Assembly (NCBI GenBank): GCA_965231815.1
Contig: OZ246890.1
Span: 3,596,001 to 3,660,000 of the forward strand
Length of the DNA stretch: 64,000 nucleotides
Origin: JAPPFW01 sp965231815
Lineage (GTDB): Bacteria > Actinomycetota > Acidimicrobiia > Spongiisociales > Spongiisociaceae
Direction of reading: 5' to 3'
Below the pieces are notes generated by a model. It saw only the letters and a list, made by a program, of their open reading frames with translations, ran no database searches and was not told the DNA's origin. The position numbers and the translations under genes were made by a program. Positions within the stretch are counted from its first letter, which is position 1; every line of letters begins with the position of its first letter. Of the stretch, positions 17,650-25,333 are shown piece by piece.

Positions 17650-18759
17650 TCAGAGGGCGTCGGCAATCCTTTCTGCGTTCACGCGCAGCATGCCTATGAG
17701 CGTGTCAGCTCCCGACCCTGTCTCCCCCAGCGATCCGGTATACAGATCCACTACCTTGACGTCGGCTCCTGCTTCAGCAGCGATGGCTTCTGCCAGATCA
17801 CTGGACTCGATGGTTTCAGCGAAGATGGCTGTAACACCCTCCTCCCTTATCGTCTCTACGAGCGCTGCCAACTCTGCGGAGCTGGGATCTGCCAGAGTGG
17901 CTCCGCCTGGAATCACGGTACCCACCACCTCGAAGCCGTAGCGGGCGGCAAAGTATCTGAGTGCTTCATGATTGCTTACCAGCTTGCGGTCATCCGGAGG
18001 GATGGTGGCGAGTATCGACTCTATTTCGGAATGGAGACTCTCCAACTCAGATGCGTAGGCCGCGGCTCGTTCCGCCCAGTCGATTGACGGATCAATAGCA
18101 GCCAACTCGTTGGCTATCAGTTTTGCAGCCTCAACAACCCGGAGGGGATCAAGCCAGAAGTGGGGGTCGGAACCGGTGTGGGCGTGGCCCTCATGGCCCT
18201 CATCCTCATGATCCTCATCCTCATGATCCTCATCCTCATGGCCCTCATCCTCATGGCCCTCATCCTCATGGCCCTCATCCTCATGGCCCTCATCCTCATG
18301 ATCCTCATGGCCCTCCTCTTCAATCTGGATAAGATCAAGGAATTCCCCTACCTCTAGAAGGTTGACGCCATCAGCTTCGGCGGTTTCCAGAACATCGATC
18401 AGACCCTCCTCAAGTCCAAGCCCGTTCGCTACCACCAGATCAGCATCATGCAACAGAGTGACTTGAGCGGAGGATGCCCGATAGTCATGAGGGTCCGCTC
18501 CAACGGGGAGTAGTACCACGAGTTCCGCGTCAGAGCCGACCAGGTTCATGACTATGTCACCCAGAATCGTTGTCGTAGCCACGATGAGTAGCGGATCGGC
18601 GGAGGTTTGGGAAGGGCTTGCCTGTTCTTGAGGACTTTCGCCGCCGGACGCCGCTGCCACGGTCGTAGACGAAGTATCCCCGCTATCCGTACCGCAAGAC
18701 GCCAGTACCAGCACGAGCGCAAAGAGAGAGCAGATGAGGGGATAACGACGAACAGGCAC
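17650..18759 (-). CDS. Zinc-type ABC substrate-binding lipoprotein with His/Glu/Asp-rich loop
   Basis: Cluster A-I metal-binding lipoprotein of the ZnuA/AztC family (369 aa). GTG start with AGGGAG 5 nt upstream; signal peptide with lipobox LASC. Family motifs include ADPHDYRASSAQVTLLHDAD, the metal-site histidine in HFWLDPLRV, KLVSNHEALRYFAARYGFEVVG (one residue longer than quoted motifs usually are) and the C-terminal TIFAETIESSDLAE-like segment. Between residues about 145 and 195 lies a long charged loop built from repeats of G-H-E-D-E, typical of zinc chaperone loops. The AT-rich leader upstream is a plausible site for a Fur/Zur-type repressor. No ATPase gene is nearby. Confidence 0.9.
   Translation of the reverse strand: MPVRRYPLICSLFALVLVLASCGTDSGDTSSTTVAAASGGESPQEQASPSQTSADPLLIVATTTILGDIVMNLVGSDAELVVLLPVGADPHDYRASSAQVTLLHDADLVVANGLGLEEGLIDVLETAEADGVNLLEVGEFLDLIQIEEEGHEDHEDEGHEDEGHEDEGHEDEGHEDEDHEDEDHEDEGHEGHAHTGSDPHFWLDPLRVVEAAKLIANELAAIDPSIDWAERAAAYASELESLHSEIESILATIPPDDRKLVSNHEALRYFAARYGFEVVGTVIPGGATLADPSSAELAALVETIREEGVTAIFAETIESSDLAEAIAAEAGADVKVVDLYTGSLGETGSGADTLIGMLRVNAERIADAL
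18190..18318 (-). repeat. In-gene tandem repeat encoding the His/Glu/Asp loop
   Basis: Degenerate tandem repeat, unit about 15 bp (CTCATCCTCATGGCC and variants with ATC on the plus strand), repeated about eight times inside the zinc-binding lipoprotein gene. It codes for G-H-E-D-E-type pentapeptides. The repeat number is likely to vary between strains by slippage. Confidence 0.85.
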
Positions 18760-18770
18760 TTTTTCTCCCT

Positions 18771-18800
18771 ATATTGAGAATAAGAATCGAAATATAGCAC
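18771..18800 (-). promoter_or_regulatory. AT-rich leader of the zinc-binding lipoprotein gene, possible Fur/Zur-family operator
   Basis: A short AT-rich segment immediately upstream of the SD contains the direct hexamer-like pattern ATTCTTATTCTC (minus strand) flanked by AATATA and ATATTT. Fur-family boxes are AT-rich with repeated hexamers, and the gene is the expected kind of target, but the match to a consensus is loose. Confidence 0.25.
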
Positions 18801-19023
18801 GGTTCGGAAGTCTGTCTAGCCGGTGACCGAACCAATTCTCGGCTGCCCTACGTGGAGAGGGGACCCGAGTTCGCGCCGTCCGTGTTTAGGAGGGTGGCGG
18901 GAAACCTTCAGTTAGCCCGACGTTCGGTGGCAAACTCCCTGGTCAGCGAACGCAAGGCCAACCAAGAGCCCGCCTCGGCACTGTCCTATCCGATCGATAC
19001 CTCTCTTGATCCACGGACACCAC

Positions 19024-19434
19024 CTACCCGATCGGACCGTCTCCGGCCATGAGGTCGACTGGGCGAAACTCAGCAGCAGCCGTGTGCTCGATATCGATCT
19101 CCCGGATGCCGAGGACGGCCACGGTCAACCTAGCGGTGACCATGACCGTCCTTGGTGTGTATCGAGAATCGTGCTTACAATCGCACCGAACCAGCACCGC
19201 GCCGTTAGCGCGCACCAACCGGTCCGCTTCATCCGTCGCAGATCCGGAGGCGCCGAAGGGCCGGAAGGTCACGGGCGCAGCAGCCAGAGCCCCGGCCTCG
19301 GCGGCGACGATGGCCCGTTCCCTGGCCAGCACGACCTGTCCTAGCCCGGCAGTCGCGACCACCAGAACGGACCCAAGCACCAGAACGGCAGCCACGACAA
19401 CGCTCATCGAGCCGCGTTCCGACCTCAAGATCAT
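19024..19434 (-). CDS. TadE-like pilus-locus protein (TIGR03816 type)
   Basis: Small protein of 136 aa with one N-terminal hydrophobic helix (SVVVAAVLVLGSVLVVATAG) directly after RSERG, the arrangement of Tad pseudopilins and Rv3654c-like proteins. The remainder contains two cysteines (VRCDC), perhaps a disulfide. It is the last gene of the tad cluster, 3 bp after TadE. In actinobacteria a TadE-like protein of this type recurrently closes the Flp pilus locus. It is probably a minor pilin-like structural component. Confidence 0.78.
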   Translation of the reverse strand: MILRSERGSMSVVVAAVLVLGSVLVVATAGLGQVVLARERAIVAAEAGALAAAPVTFRPFGASGSATDEADRLVRANGAVLVRCDCKHDSRYTPRTVMVTARLTVAVLGIREIDIEHTAAAEFRPVDLMAGDGPIG

Positions 19435-19437
19435 GCT

Positions 19438-19800
19438 TCAGACCTCAACCCGCATCGTGGTGGTCGACTCGAGCGGGATACGAAATCCTCCCAGTATCGG
19501 CAGGACAGCATGGCTAACCGTAACCGTAACCCGAGCGGGCTTTCCGACCACCGGTGGGCGGAGGACCTTAATCCTCGCACGCCGGCCGAGTTCATCTCCC
19601 ATCACACGTCGAGCGGCCTCGATAGCCCGAGCCGGATCGGGAACGGCGGCAGCCACACGAGCACCCTCGCGTGACGCCGCCGCTACTTGGAGCGAAGTTC
19701 TCGCAATCACTGTGATCTCAGCCAGCCCGACTATGAGCAGGAGAACCAGCGGTAGGACAAGAACGAACTCGATCGTGATGGAACCTCGATCCTGACTCAG
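19438..19800 (-). CDS. tadE: TadE-family minor pseudopilin
   Basis: The TadE-type core DRGSITIEFVLVLPLVLLLI, containing the conserved glutamate and a membrane helix, followed by a soluble tail, identifies a minor pseudopilin of the Flp pilus. The start is uncertain. The CTG at 19800 overlaps the stop codon of the pilin gene (CTGA) and would give 120 aa. No ATG, GTG or TTG lies between it and the ATG at 19905, which would start deep inside the pilin gene. I therefore place the start at the CTG, implying termination-reinitiation on a rare start codon. Part of the tad operon. Confidence 0.75.
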   Translation of the reverse strand: MSQDRGSITIEFVLVLPLVLLLIVGLAEITVIARTSLQVAAASREGARVAAAVPDPARAIEAARRVMGDELGRRARIKVLRPPVVGKPARVTVTVSHAVLPILGGFRIPLESTTTMRVEV

Positions 19801-19997
19801 CCGAGGAGCCGAATGATGCCGCTCAAGGCCGTGCTGAACAACTTCCCGATCAGACTGGTCTTGTTGATCCAGGCCAAGAGTATGGAAGCCATTCCCGCGG
19901 CGCATACCCCTACCAGCGTGTACTCGACGGTGGCCGCTCCTTCTTCGCCGGCAACCGCGGCTAGCGCACGACGGACCAGTTTTGTTACGTAACTCAT
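19797..19997 (-). CDS. flp: Flp-type pilin subunit (DUF4244-like)
   Basis: Small pilin of 66 aa. The leader is rich in lysine/arginine and followed by GEEGAATVEYTLVGVCAAGM: the glycine and the E/Y pair around the cleavage site are the type IVb (Flp) prepilin pattern, and the hydrophobic helix makes the filament core. AAAGGAGA lies just upstream of the ATG. This is the main structural subunit of the pilus made by the surrounding tad genes. A prepilin peptidase gene is not present in the window. Confidence 0.85.
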   Translation of the reverse strand: MSYVTKLVRRALAAVAGEEGAATVEYTLVGVCAAGMASILLAWINKTSLIGKLFSTALSGIIRLLG

Positions 19998-20065
19998 TAT
20001 GAGTCTCCTTTCTCCCGCCTCGGCGGGTAAACCGGCTTCCGGCCGGTACGGGGGGAAGTGACATT

Positions 20066-20707
20066 TCAGATCGACATGACCGGCCCCAGCAGCCGCGCCA
20101 CTGCGGGGAGGACTAGAGGACCGACCATCAGGATGAGCAGGCCGGGCAGCATCAGCAGAGTTATCGGAACCATCATCTTCACGGGAAGGCGACGGGATGC
20201 TTCCATAGCTTTGGCGCGGGCCGCCGCACGGTGTTCCGTCGCCAGGGCGGTCAGCGCAAGGCTCAAAGGGGCGCCGGAGAGGTGCGCAGCCCCCACCTGG
20301 CGGAAAAGCCGGCCTCCTACCCCGGTCGCATTCAAGAGGGCGGAGGCCAGTCCTTGCCGGACGGAGTTGCGTAGGATCGTGTCCACTTCCGCTCCGAGCC
20401 CGGAACCCAGCATCTGGCGTGATACCTTCAGGGTGGCTGCCGGTGATAAGCCTCCGGAAAGCCCGATCAGCAAGGAGTGCGTCAGCAACTCGATCTCGCC
20501 CTCCGCTTCTTCACGGGCCAGACGCCGCTCACGCAGCACTCGGCGGCGACGCAATGAGTACCAGGCAAGCCCCATACCACCACCGGCAAATGGGTTCATC
20601 AGGGCTACGACGCTGACGACACCGGCTAGTACCCGAGTTGCCTGAGGACGGAGTTGCATCACCCCGTAGACCAGCAGTCCTATCGACACCATGGTGAACA
20701 AGGTCAT
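20066..20707 (-). CDS. tadC: TadC-like pilus assembly membrane protein
   Basis: Type II secretion F-domain protein (213 aa) with an N-terminal helix pair, a cytoplasmic charged segment (RRRRVLRERRLAREEAEGE) and the F-domain signature region (LLTHSLLIGLSGGLSPAATL), ending with two membrane helices. TadC works with TadB as the inner-membrane platform on which the ATPase TadA drives pilin assembly. The ATG overlaps the TadB stop (ATGA). Confidence 0.87.
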   Translation of the reverse strand: MTLFTMVSIGLLVYGVMQLRPQATRVLAGVVSVVALMNPFAGGGMGLAWYSLRRRRVLRERRLAREEAEGEIELLTHSLLIGLSGGLSPAATLKVSRQMLGSGLGAEVDTILRNSVRQGLASALLNATGVGGRLFRQVGAAHLSGAPLSLALTALATEHRAAARAKAMEASRRLPVKMMVPITLLMLPGLLILMVGPLVLPAVARLLGPVMSI

Positions 20708-21390
20708 GAGAGGCTCCGACCGAGCACTAGCGTCACCACGCCACCCGTTACCAAGAGCAGTGACCCGACCGCAACCAGTAGCGGTCCGATCCGACCCATA
20801 GCCATCAGTTCGAACAAGGAACCGGTTGCGAGAGCGAGGCCTATACCGAGGACCGGCACCACGCTCAGAACAACCACCGAAGCCCGTGCCATTGCTCCGG
20901 CCGCCCTCGTCTCTCTGGCCATCTCGATACGGTCAGCCTGGATAGCCGACAAGGTGGCGAAGGCAGACGCAACTTGCCCGCCGCTTCCGGCGCCGATCCG
21001 CATGGCCGCCGCGGCCAGCCGCCCGGTGCCGGGTAGGCTTTCGCATGCGACCTGAGCGACTTCTTCCATAGGACGACCTGACCGAGCCAGACGGATCACG
21101 CGCTTCAGGTCGAGCCCCGGTGCTCGAACCGTTGCCTCTACCAAGGCGTGACGGAGGCTCCGTCCGGCCCGCAACTCGGCGCTTACCGCCTGAAGGTAGG
21201 CAACTTCCTGGTAGGGGTCCGTTCGCTGGGTTCGGCGGATGATCAACATGGCGATTCCGATTCCGGCTGCGCTCAGCCACCATGGAAGTAAGACTGCGGC
21301 GCCAAGAGCCAGGGGTTCCCAGAACCGCTCCGGCCGCAATGCGATCCCTATCGCCACCAGCACGATCAGAAGCACGACAACTCCCGGCAC
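20704..21390 (-). CDS. tadB: TadB-like pilus assembly membrane protein
   Basis: Second F-domain membrane protein of the Tad apparatus (228 aa). N-terminal helices, then AYLQAVSAELRAGRSLRHAL and RIGAGSGGQVASAFATLSAI, both typical of T2SS-F domains, and two C-terminal helices. The start overlaps the end of the TadA gene by 25 bp and its stop overlaps the TadC start, consistent with one transcript and coupled translation. It forms the membrane platform with TadC. Confidence 0.87.
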   Translation of the reverse strand: MPGVVVLLIVLVAIGIALRPERFWEPLALGAAVLLPWWLSAAGIGIAMLIIRRTQRTDPYQEVAYLQAVSAELRAGRSLRHALVEATVRAPGLDLKRVIRLARSGRPMEEVAQVACESLPGTGRLAAAAMRIGAGSGGQVASAFATLSAIQADRIEMARETRAAGAMARASVVVLSVVPVLGIGLALATGSLFELMAMGRIGPLLVAVGSLLLVTGGVVTLVLGRSLS

Positions 21391-22436
21391 CCTTCTTGGT
21401 CAACTGCGGCAATCGATTCGACCCTCCGGTGGCCATTACGTCTTGTCAAGTGCACGATGAGATCCACTCCGGAACGAAGCTGACGCCGTACCGCTATCTC
21501 ACCTACCACCTCGCCCGACAATGCCAGCGTCTCCAGACGCCACAGCGCATCTTCAGGGCCATTGGCATGAACAGTGGACAGACTCCCGTCATGTCCGGTG
21601 TTCATGGCCGCGATCATGTCCAGAGCCTCTGCCCCCCGTACTTCCCCAACGATGATCCGGTCCGGTCGCATCCGGAGTGCGGTGCGTACGAGGTCCGCGA
21701 GCGTTATGCGACCTTGGCCTTCGGCATTGGGTGGCCGGGCTTCAAGGCGAACCACATGGCCTGAGAACCGCAGTTCCGCGGTGTCTTCAATGGTGATAAT
21801 GCGTTCCCCGCTCGGAACGGAACCCGCCAGAGCGTTGAGAAGGGTGGTCTTTCCGGTTCCGGTGCCTCCGCTGACGACAATGTTCTTCCTATCGATGACG
21901 GCCTGTTCCAGCAGGGAACGCTGGCCCGAAGTCATCGAACCCCAATCGACGAAGGTGTTGAGGTCGGGCATGACGGTGGTAAAGCGCCGGATAGCCACCA
22001 CCGGTCCACCAACGGAGACCGGCGGGATCACCGCATGAAGGCGACTCCCGTCGGGCAGGCGAGCGCTCAGCAACGGGCTGGCCCGGTCAAGGCGTAGACC
22101 GAGAGGAGCGATTGTCCTTTCGACAGCCGCCAGAACAGCCGCATCGTCCGCAAACGAGATACCCGTAGGTTCGAGCACCCCGGCTCGCTCCACCCACACT
22201 TCGCCCGGACCGTTGACAAAGACATCCGAGATTGTCGGGTCTCGGAACAACGGCTCTATGGGGCCCATGCCCACCAACGTGTCCACGACAACTTCCACCA
22301 TGTTCGGGGAGGCCAGCGGTGACTCGATAGAGAGTATCCGGCGTACTTCCGCCTCCGCTTCTTCACGTCTCAGCTCGACATCCGATTCGAGCACACGCTT
22401 GAGCACACGATCTACTACGGCCACGGCCATCTCCAT
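21366..22436 (-). CDS. tadA: TadA/CpaF-type secretion ATPase
   Basis: Cytoplasmic motor ATPase of the Flp pilus (356 aa from the ATG at 22436). N-terminal helical region, then FRDPTISDVFVNGPGEVWVE, typical of CpaF. Walker A is VVSGGTGTGKTTLLNAL, the Asp box is ITIEDTAELRF, Walker B is RPDRIIVGEVRGAEALD, and the His box is TGHDGSLSTVHAN. The frame is open further upstream but there overlaps the preceding gene without CpaF similarity; a start a few codons earlier (GTG at 22460) cannot be excluded. It drives polymerisation of the small pilin encoded downstream. Confidence 0.92.
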   Translation of the reverse strand: MEMAVAVVDRVLKRVLESDVELRREEAEAEVRRILSIESPLASPNMVEVVVDTLVGMGPIEPLFRDPTISDVFVNGPGEVWVERAGVLEPTGISFADDAAVLAAVERTIAPLGLRLDRASPLLSARLPDGSRLHAVIPPVSVGGPVVAIRRFTTVMPDLNTFVDWGSMTSGQRSLLEQAVIDRKNIVVSGGTGTGKTTLLNALAGSVPSGERIITIEDTAELRFSGHVVRLEARPPNAEGQGRITLADLVRTALRMRPDRIIVGEVRGAEALDMIAAMNTGHDGSLSTVHANGPEDALWRLETLALSGEVVGEIAVRRQLRSGVDLIVHLTRRNGHRRVESIAAVDQEGCRELSCF

Positions 22437-22945
22437 ACGGCGGCCCAGGAACGAATCCACCGCCCGGCCGGGATACGCCCAGCCAACACCGAGGCCAACG
22501 CAGAACGACCGGGGCTGGCAACGACCGGACCGGGACCCGGCTCTACCTTGCCTATTCCGGTCCGGACCCAGATTCGTGGCTTGGTTCGTGTCACTACTCC
22601 GGGTATCAAAGGCGACACTTCCGCAAACGGAATATCCGGCAGCGGGGTCCGAGTGCGGACCACGACGCACGGCCACGACTTGACGAGCGCGCCTACCACC
22701 TCTGTGGAGACAGCACTATCGACCCCACCGTGGGACAGGACCGCCAGCCCTCTCCGGGACGGAACGAGTTCGTCGAGCGTCGGGCCATCATCTACCATCC
22801 CGGCCAAGGAACGGTTACCGGGCAGAGGAATGCCCTGGACATCGAGGTCAATCACCAGCGCCGTACGATGCACCGCCGCCAAGGCGATGGGTACGACCAG
22901 CCCGAGCAGGTCATCGTGGACGGTATGAACAGCTAGAGCTACCAT
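22415..22945 (-). CDS. CpaE/TadZ-like (TIGR03815/Ssd-type) degenerate ParA-family protein
   Basis: Protein of 176 aa starting at the ATG at 22945, with GGAGG about 7 nt upstream. The layout resembles the receiver-like and ParA-like parts of CpaE/TadZ proteins (VALAVHTVHDDLLGLV, TALVIDLDVQGIPLPGNRS, LVPSRRGLAVLSHG), but there is no Walker A lysine motif, so it cannot be a normal ATPase. In actinobacteria such a septum-site-determining-like protein regularly heads the pilus locus. It probably positions the Tad machine. It overlaps TadA by 22 bp. Confidence 0.65.
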   Translation of the reverse strand: MVALAVHTVHDDLLGLVVPIALAAVHRTALVIDLDVQGIPLPGNRSLAGMVDDGPTLDELVPSRRGLAVLSHGGVDSAVSTEVVGALVKSWPCVVVRTRTPLPDIPFAEVSPLIPGVVTRTKPRIWVRTGIGKVEPGPGPVVASPGRSALASVLAGRIPAGRWIRSWAAVWRWPWP

Positions 22946-22986
22946 CACTTGCCCCTCCGCTTGAAGAGGTAGCAATAGGTGTAGTT

Positions 22987-23002
22987 GTTAAACATCGTTA
23001 AC
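22987..23002. promoter_or_regulatory. Inverted repeat in the divergent tad/HAD intergenic region
   Basis: GTTAA-N6-TTAAC, a perfect 5+5 bp palindrome, lies in the AT-rich gap between the tad operon and the divergently read HAD gene. The position and symmetry suit a dimeric regulator binding site controlling both sides. No known consensus is matched. Confidence 0.35.
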
Positions 23003-23129
23003 ATGCTCAACACAATATAGATTAGGATCGGTGTTGGGAACCCCCTCATCATCGATTCCTCCAGAGTTTTTGACTTCCAGCGGCGACGCAACCCCCCACC
23101 CAAGGCATTTCTATGGCCCAGGTACCCCT

Positions 23130-23135
23130 TACAAT
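23130..23135 (+). promoter_or_regulatory. Candidate -10 element for a leaderless HAD-hydrolase transcript
   Basis: TACAAT at 23130-23135 lies 7 nt before the ATG at 23143, the spacing expected if transcription starts at the first base of the start codon. There is no SD before that ATG. Leaderless mRNAs of this kind are common in actinobacteria. Confidence 0.4.
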
Positions 23136-23142
23136 TAACGGC

Positions 23143-23961
23143 ATGACCTCGACAATCCCGAGCTCCCGGAGACAGGCGGTGTTCCTGGACCTCGACCGGA
23201 CAGTGATCGCGAAATCATCGACCCTGGCCTTCATCCGGCCGATGCATTCCGCGGGCCTCCTCAAGCAGCGCATCCTGCTGAAGGCTGCGGTTGCCCAGGT
23301 CATCTACCGGACCATCGGCGCGGACCAGATGAAGTTGGACCGGGTCCGAGACCAACTGGTCGGATTGACCAAGGGTTGGGAATCCGACCGGGTGCGACGC
23401 TTAGTCCAGGAGACGGTCGACCAGATCATCTCGCCCGTTGTTTTCGCGGAGGCGTTGGCGCTCATTGAACAACATCGCCGGGAAGGAAGGGAGATAATCA
23501 TCGTATCGGTTTCCCCCCAGGAGGTCGTGAAGCCTCTCGCCGGCTATCTGGGGATCGAAAACGTCATCGCCACCCGTGCGGCGGTCGATGCGGACGGCCG
23601 CTACACGGGGCGTCTCGACTTCTACGCAAGCGGGCCCGGCAAGGCTGAGGCCATCTGTAGCTTGGCTAGCGAATGGGATCTGGATCTCGATCGGTGCTAC
23701 GCATACTCCGACAGCCATACCGACCTTCCGATGTTGGAGATGGTCGGCAATCCCGTAGTCGTCAACCCTGATCGGATACTGAAACAGACAGCCTCGGAAC
23801 GAGGATGGAAGATGGTCCGCTTCGACAGTCCGGTAGCGTTACGCTCCCGCGTCGCTGCCCTCCCGAAACTGAACCCGCTGGTATCCGGGACAGCAATCGC
23901 CACGGTGGTAGCCGGCGCCATAGCTCTTTGGGCTATCAGGGCAAGACACCGGGCCGCTTAA
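23143..23961 (+). CDS. HAD-IB family hydrolase (SerB-like phosphatase)
   Basis: Haloacid dehalogenase subfamily IB phosphatase (272 aa). Motif I is FLDLDRTVIAKSS (nucleophile Asp), motif II is IIVSVSP, and motif III/IV is CYAYSDSHTDLPMLEMVGNP. A single hydrophobic helix near the C-terminus (GTAIATVVAGAIALWAI) suggests membrane anchoring. A HAD protein of this type is a regular neighbour of actinobacterial tad loci, here on the opposite strand. The start at 23143 is preferred because of the leaderless-type -10; the ATG at 23113 would add 10 residues. The substrate is unknown. A repeat element begins at the first base after its stop codon. Confidence 0.85.
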   Translation: MTSTIPSSRRQAVFLDLDRTVIAKSSTLAFIRPMHSAGLLKQRILLKAAVAQVIYRTIGADQMKLDRVRDQLVGLTKGWESDRVRRLVQETVDQIISPVVFAEALALIEQHRREGREIIIVSVSPQEVVKPLAGYLGIENVIATRAAVDADGRYTGRLDFYASGPGKAEAICSLASEWDLDLDRCYAYSDSHTDLPMLEMVGNPVVVNPDRILKQTASERGWKMVRFDSPVALRSRVAALPKLNPLVSGTAIATVVAGAIALWAIRARHRAA

Positions 23962-24162
23962 CCCCGATTATTCATGGACGGAGGTTTGGAGGATGAGTGA
24001 AGTAGACTATATTCGCACCCTGACCAGGCAAAACAGCTATCGGCATCCCCCCATCCCGGTCCGGTGTAGAGATTCACCTGTCGGGTGAACAGTGGGTTCT
24101 CCCATACTCGGGTTGAACTGGCGATACATGCTTAGGTGTGTGGGAAACCTGAATAATCAGGG
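23962..24162 (+). mobile_element. 201-bp MITE-like inverted-repeat element, copy 1
   Basis: Left end CCCCGATTATTCATGG (23962-23977) and right end CCTGAATAATCAGGG (24148-24162) form an imperfect terminal inverted repeat of 15-16 bp. The element is flanked on both sides by TTAA (23958-23961 and 24163-24166), a 4-bp direct repeat that looks like a target duplication. A second copy of exactly the same length, inverted relative to this one and roughly 80% identical by eye, lies at 61765-61965. No transposase is encoded, so this is a non-autonomous element. Its left flank includes the stop codon of the HAD gene, and its right end lies 9 bp before the SD of the beta-ureidopropionase gene, so it may carry promoter or termination signals for these genes. 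Confidence 0.85.
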
Positions 24163-24182
24163 TTAATAAACAGGAGGAGAAC

Positions 24183-25025
24183 ATGGCAGGAGTGATAAGG
24201 GCCGCGCTGCTTCAGGCCACCTGGACGGGTGACCGGGAGTCAATGGTCGAGAAGGGCGCCCATTACGCCTACGAGGCGGCGGACCGGGGTGCCCGGGTCT
24301 TGTGCTTCCAGGAACTCTTCAACGGCCCGTACTTCTGCCAGGTCCAGAACGATGACTTCAAGGACACGGCCGAGTCGGTACCCGACGGACCCAGCATACG
24401 GCGGATGATCGAGGTCGCTCGAGAAACCGAGATGGTGCTGATCGTACCGCTGTACGAGAAGGAGGATGACGGTTTCCTGTACAACACCGCGGCGGTGATC
24501 GACGCGGACGGTAGCTACCTCGGGAAATACCGGAAAACCCATATCCCTCACTTGAGCGGGTTCTGGGAGAAGTTCTACTTCCGACCCGGGAACCTCGGCT
24601 ATCCGATTTTCGACACCGCGGTGGGGCGGGTTGGTGTCTACATCTGCTACGACCGGCATTTTCCGGAGGGGTGGAGAGCGTTGGGCCTAGCCGGCGCCAA
24701 GATCGTCTTCAACCCCTCCGCCACCAGCCGCGGACTGTCGATGTACTTGTGGAACCTGGAACAACCGGCCTCGGCGGTGGCCAACGAGTACTTCATCGGC
24801 ACCATCAACCGGGTAGGCAAGGAGCCCCACGGTGACAACGACTTCTACGGATCCTCCTACTTCGTGGATCCCAGAGGTCAGCTAGTAGGCGAACCAGGCT
24901 CAGATGTCGAAGAGGAACTGGTCATCAGAGACCTCGAGATGGACATGATCGACGAAGTGCGGAAGACCTGGGCCTTCTACAGAGACCGCCGCCCCGACGC
25001 CTACGACCCGCTGGTAGCTCCTTGA
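24183..25025 (+). CDS. Beta-ureidopropionase / N-carbamoyl-amino acid amidohydrolase (nitrilase superfamily)
   Basis: Carbon-nitrogen hydrolase (280 aa) releasing beta-alanine, CO2 and ammonia from N-carbamoyl-beta-alanine, the third step of reductive pyrimidine breakdown. The catalytic Glu-Lys-Cys triad is visible: E in FQELFNGPYF, K in YRKTHIPH and C in ICYDRHFPEG. The start has AGGAGGAG at optimal distance. Related N-carbamoylputrescine amidases look similar; the dihydropyrimidinase, aminotransferase and semialdehyde dehydrogenase genes 5-9 kb downstream favour the pyrimidine role. A repeat element lies directly upstream, and a shortened remnant of this gene lies at 26846-26923. Confidence 0.88.
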   Translation: MAGVIRAALLQATWTGDRESMVEKGAHYAYEAADRGARVLCFQELFNGPYFCQVQNDDFKDTAESVPDGPSIRRMIEVARETEMVLIVPLYEKEDDGFLYNTAAVIDADGSYLGKYRKTHIPHLSGFWEKFYFRPGNLGYPIFDTAVGRVGVYICYDRHFPEGWRALGLAGAKIVFNPSATSRGLSMYLWNLEQPASAVANEYFIGTINRVGKEPHGDNDFYGSSYFVDPRGQLVGEPGSDVEEELVIRDLEMDMIDEVRKTWAFYRDRRPDAYDPLVAP

Positions 25026-25141
25026 GTAAAGCGGGGTGCTCGCGGATACCGTTTTTCTTAATACCACACTGGTATGCACCAGTTATCGTATTATGAGACT
25101 ATCTATGATTGATATGACCTAGGCCACTAGGAGGAATCGAG

Positions 25142-25333
25142 ATGTTCACGATGGTTACCGAACCTCTCGTAGACGCGAAGGACGAGGCGCGTCAAGCTGA
25201 GGTACGTACTGACATCGCCAACGCTCTTCTAGCAGTGGAGAAACGCGTAACGGCGATGACACTGTGGCTTGCGGGACTCATCATCGGGGTAGGCATAGGA
25301 GTCGCCGGTATCGTCATTACCGTCCTCCGGTAA
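25142..25333 (+). CDS. Small single-helix membrane protein
   Basis: Protein of 63 aa with AGGAGG 8 nt before the ATG. An amphipathic N-terminal half rich in charged residues (DAKDEARQAEVRTDIANALL) is followed by one membrane helix (LAGLIIGVGIGVAGIVITVL). No family recognised. A slightly larger protein of the same plan (coiled-coil then C-terminal helix) is encoded at 27047-27316 on the other strand. A short palindrome (TACCA-CAC-TGGTA) precedes it at about 25066-25078. Confidence 0.6.
   Translation: MFTMVTEPLVDAKDEARQAEVRTDIANALLAVEKRVTAMTLWLAGLIIGVGIGVAGIVITVLR

Noticed and set aside
18190..18318. CRISPR-like tandem repeat
   Set aside because: Units are about 15 bp, contiguous and in frame inside a zinc-binding protein; there are no spacers.
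18760..19023. Intergenic stretch of 264 bp between the zinc lipoprotein start and the end of the tad operon
   Set aside because: Apart from the AT-rich leader directly at the lipoprotein gene, no ORF, repeat or hairpin stood out.
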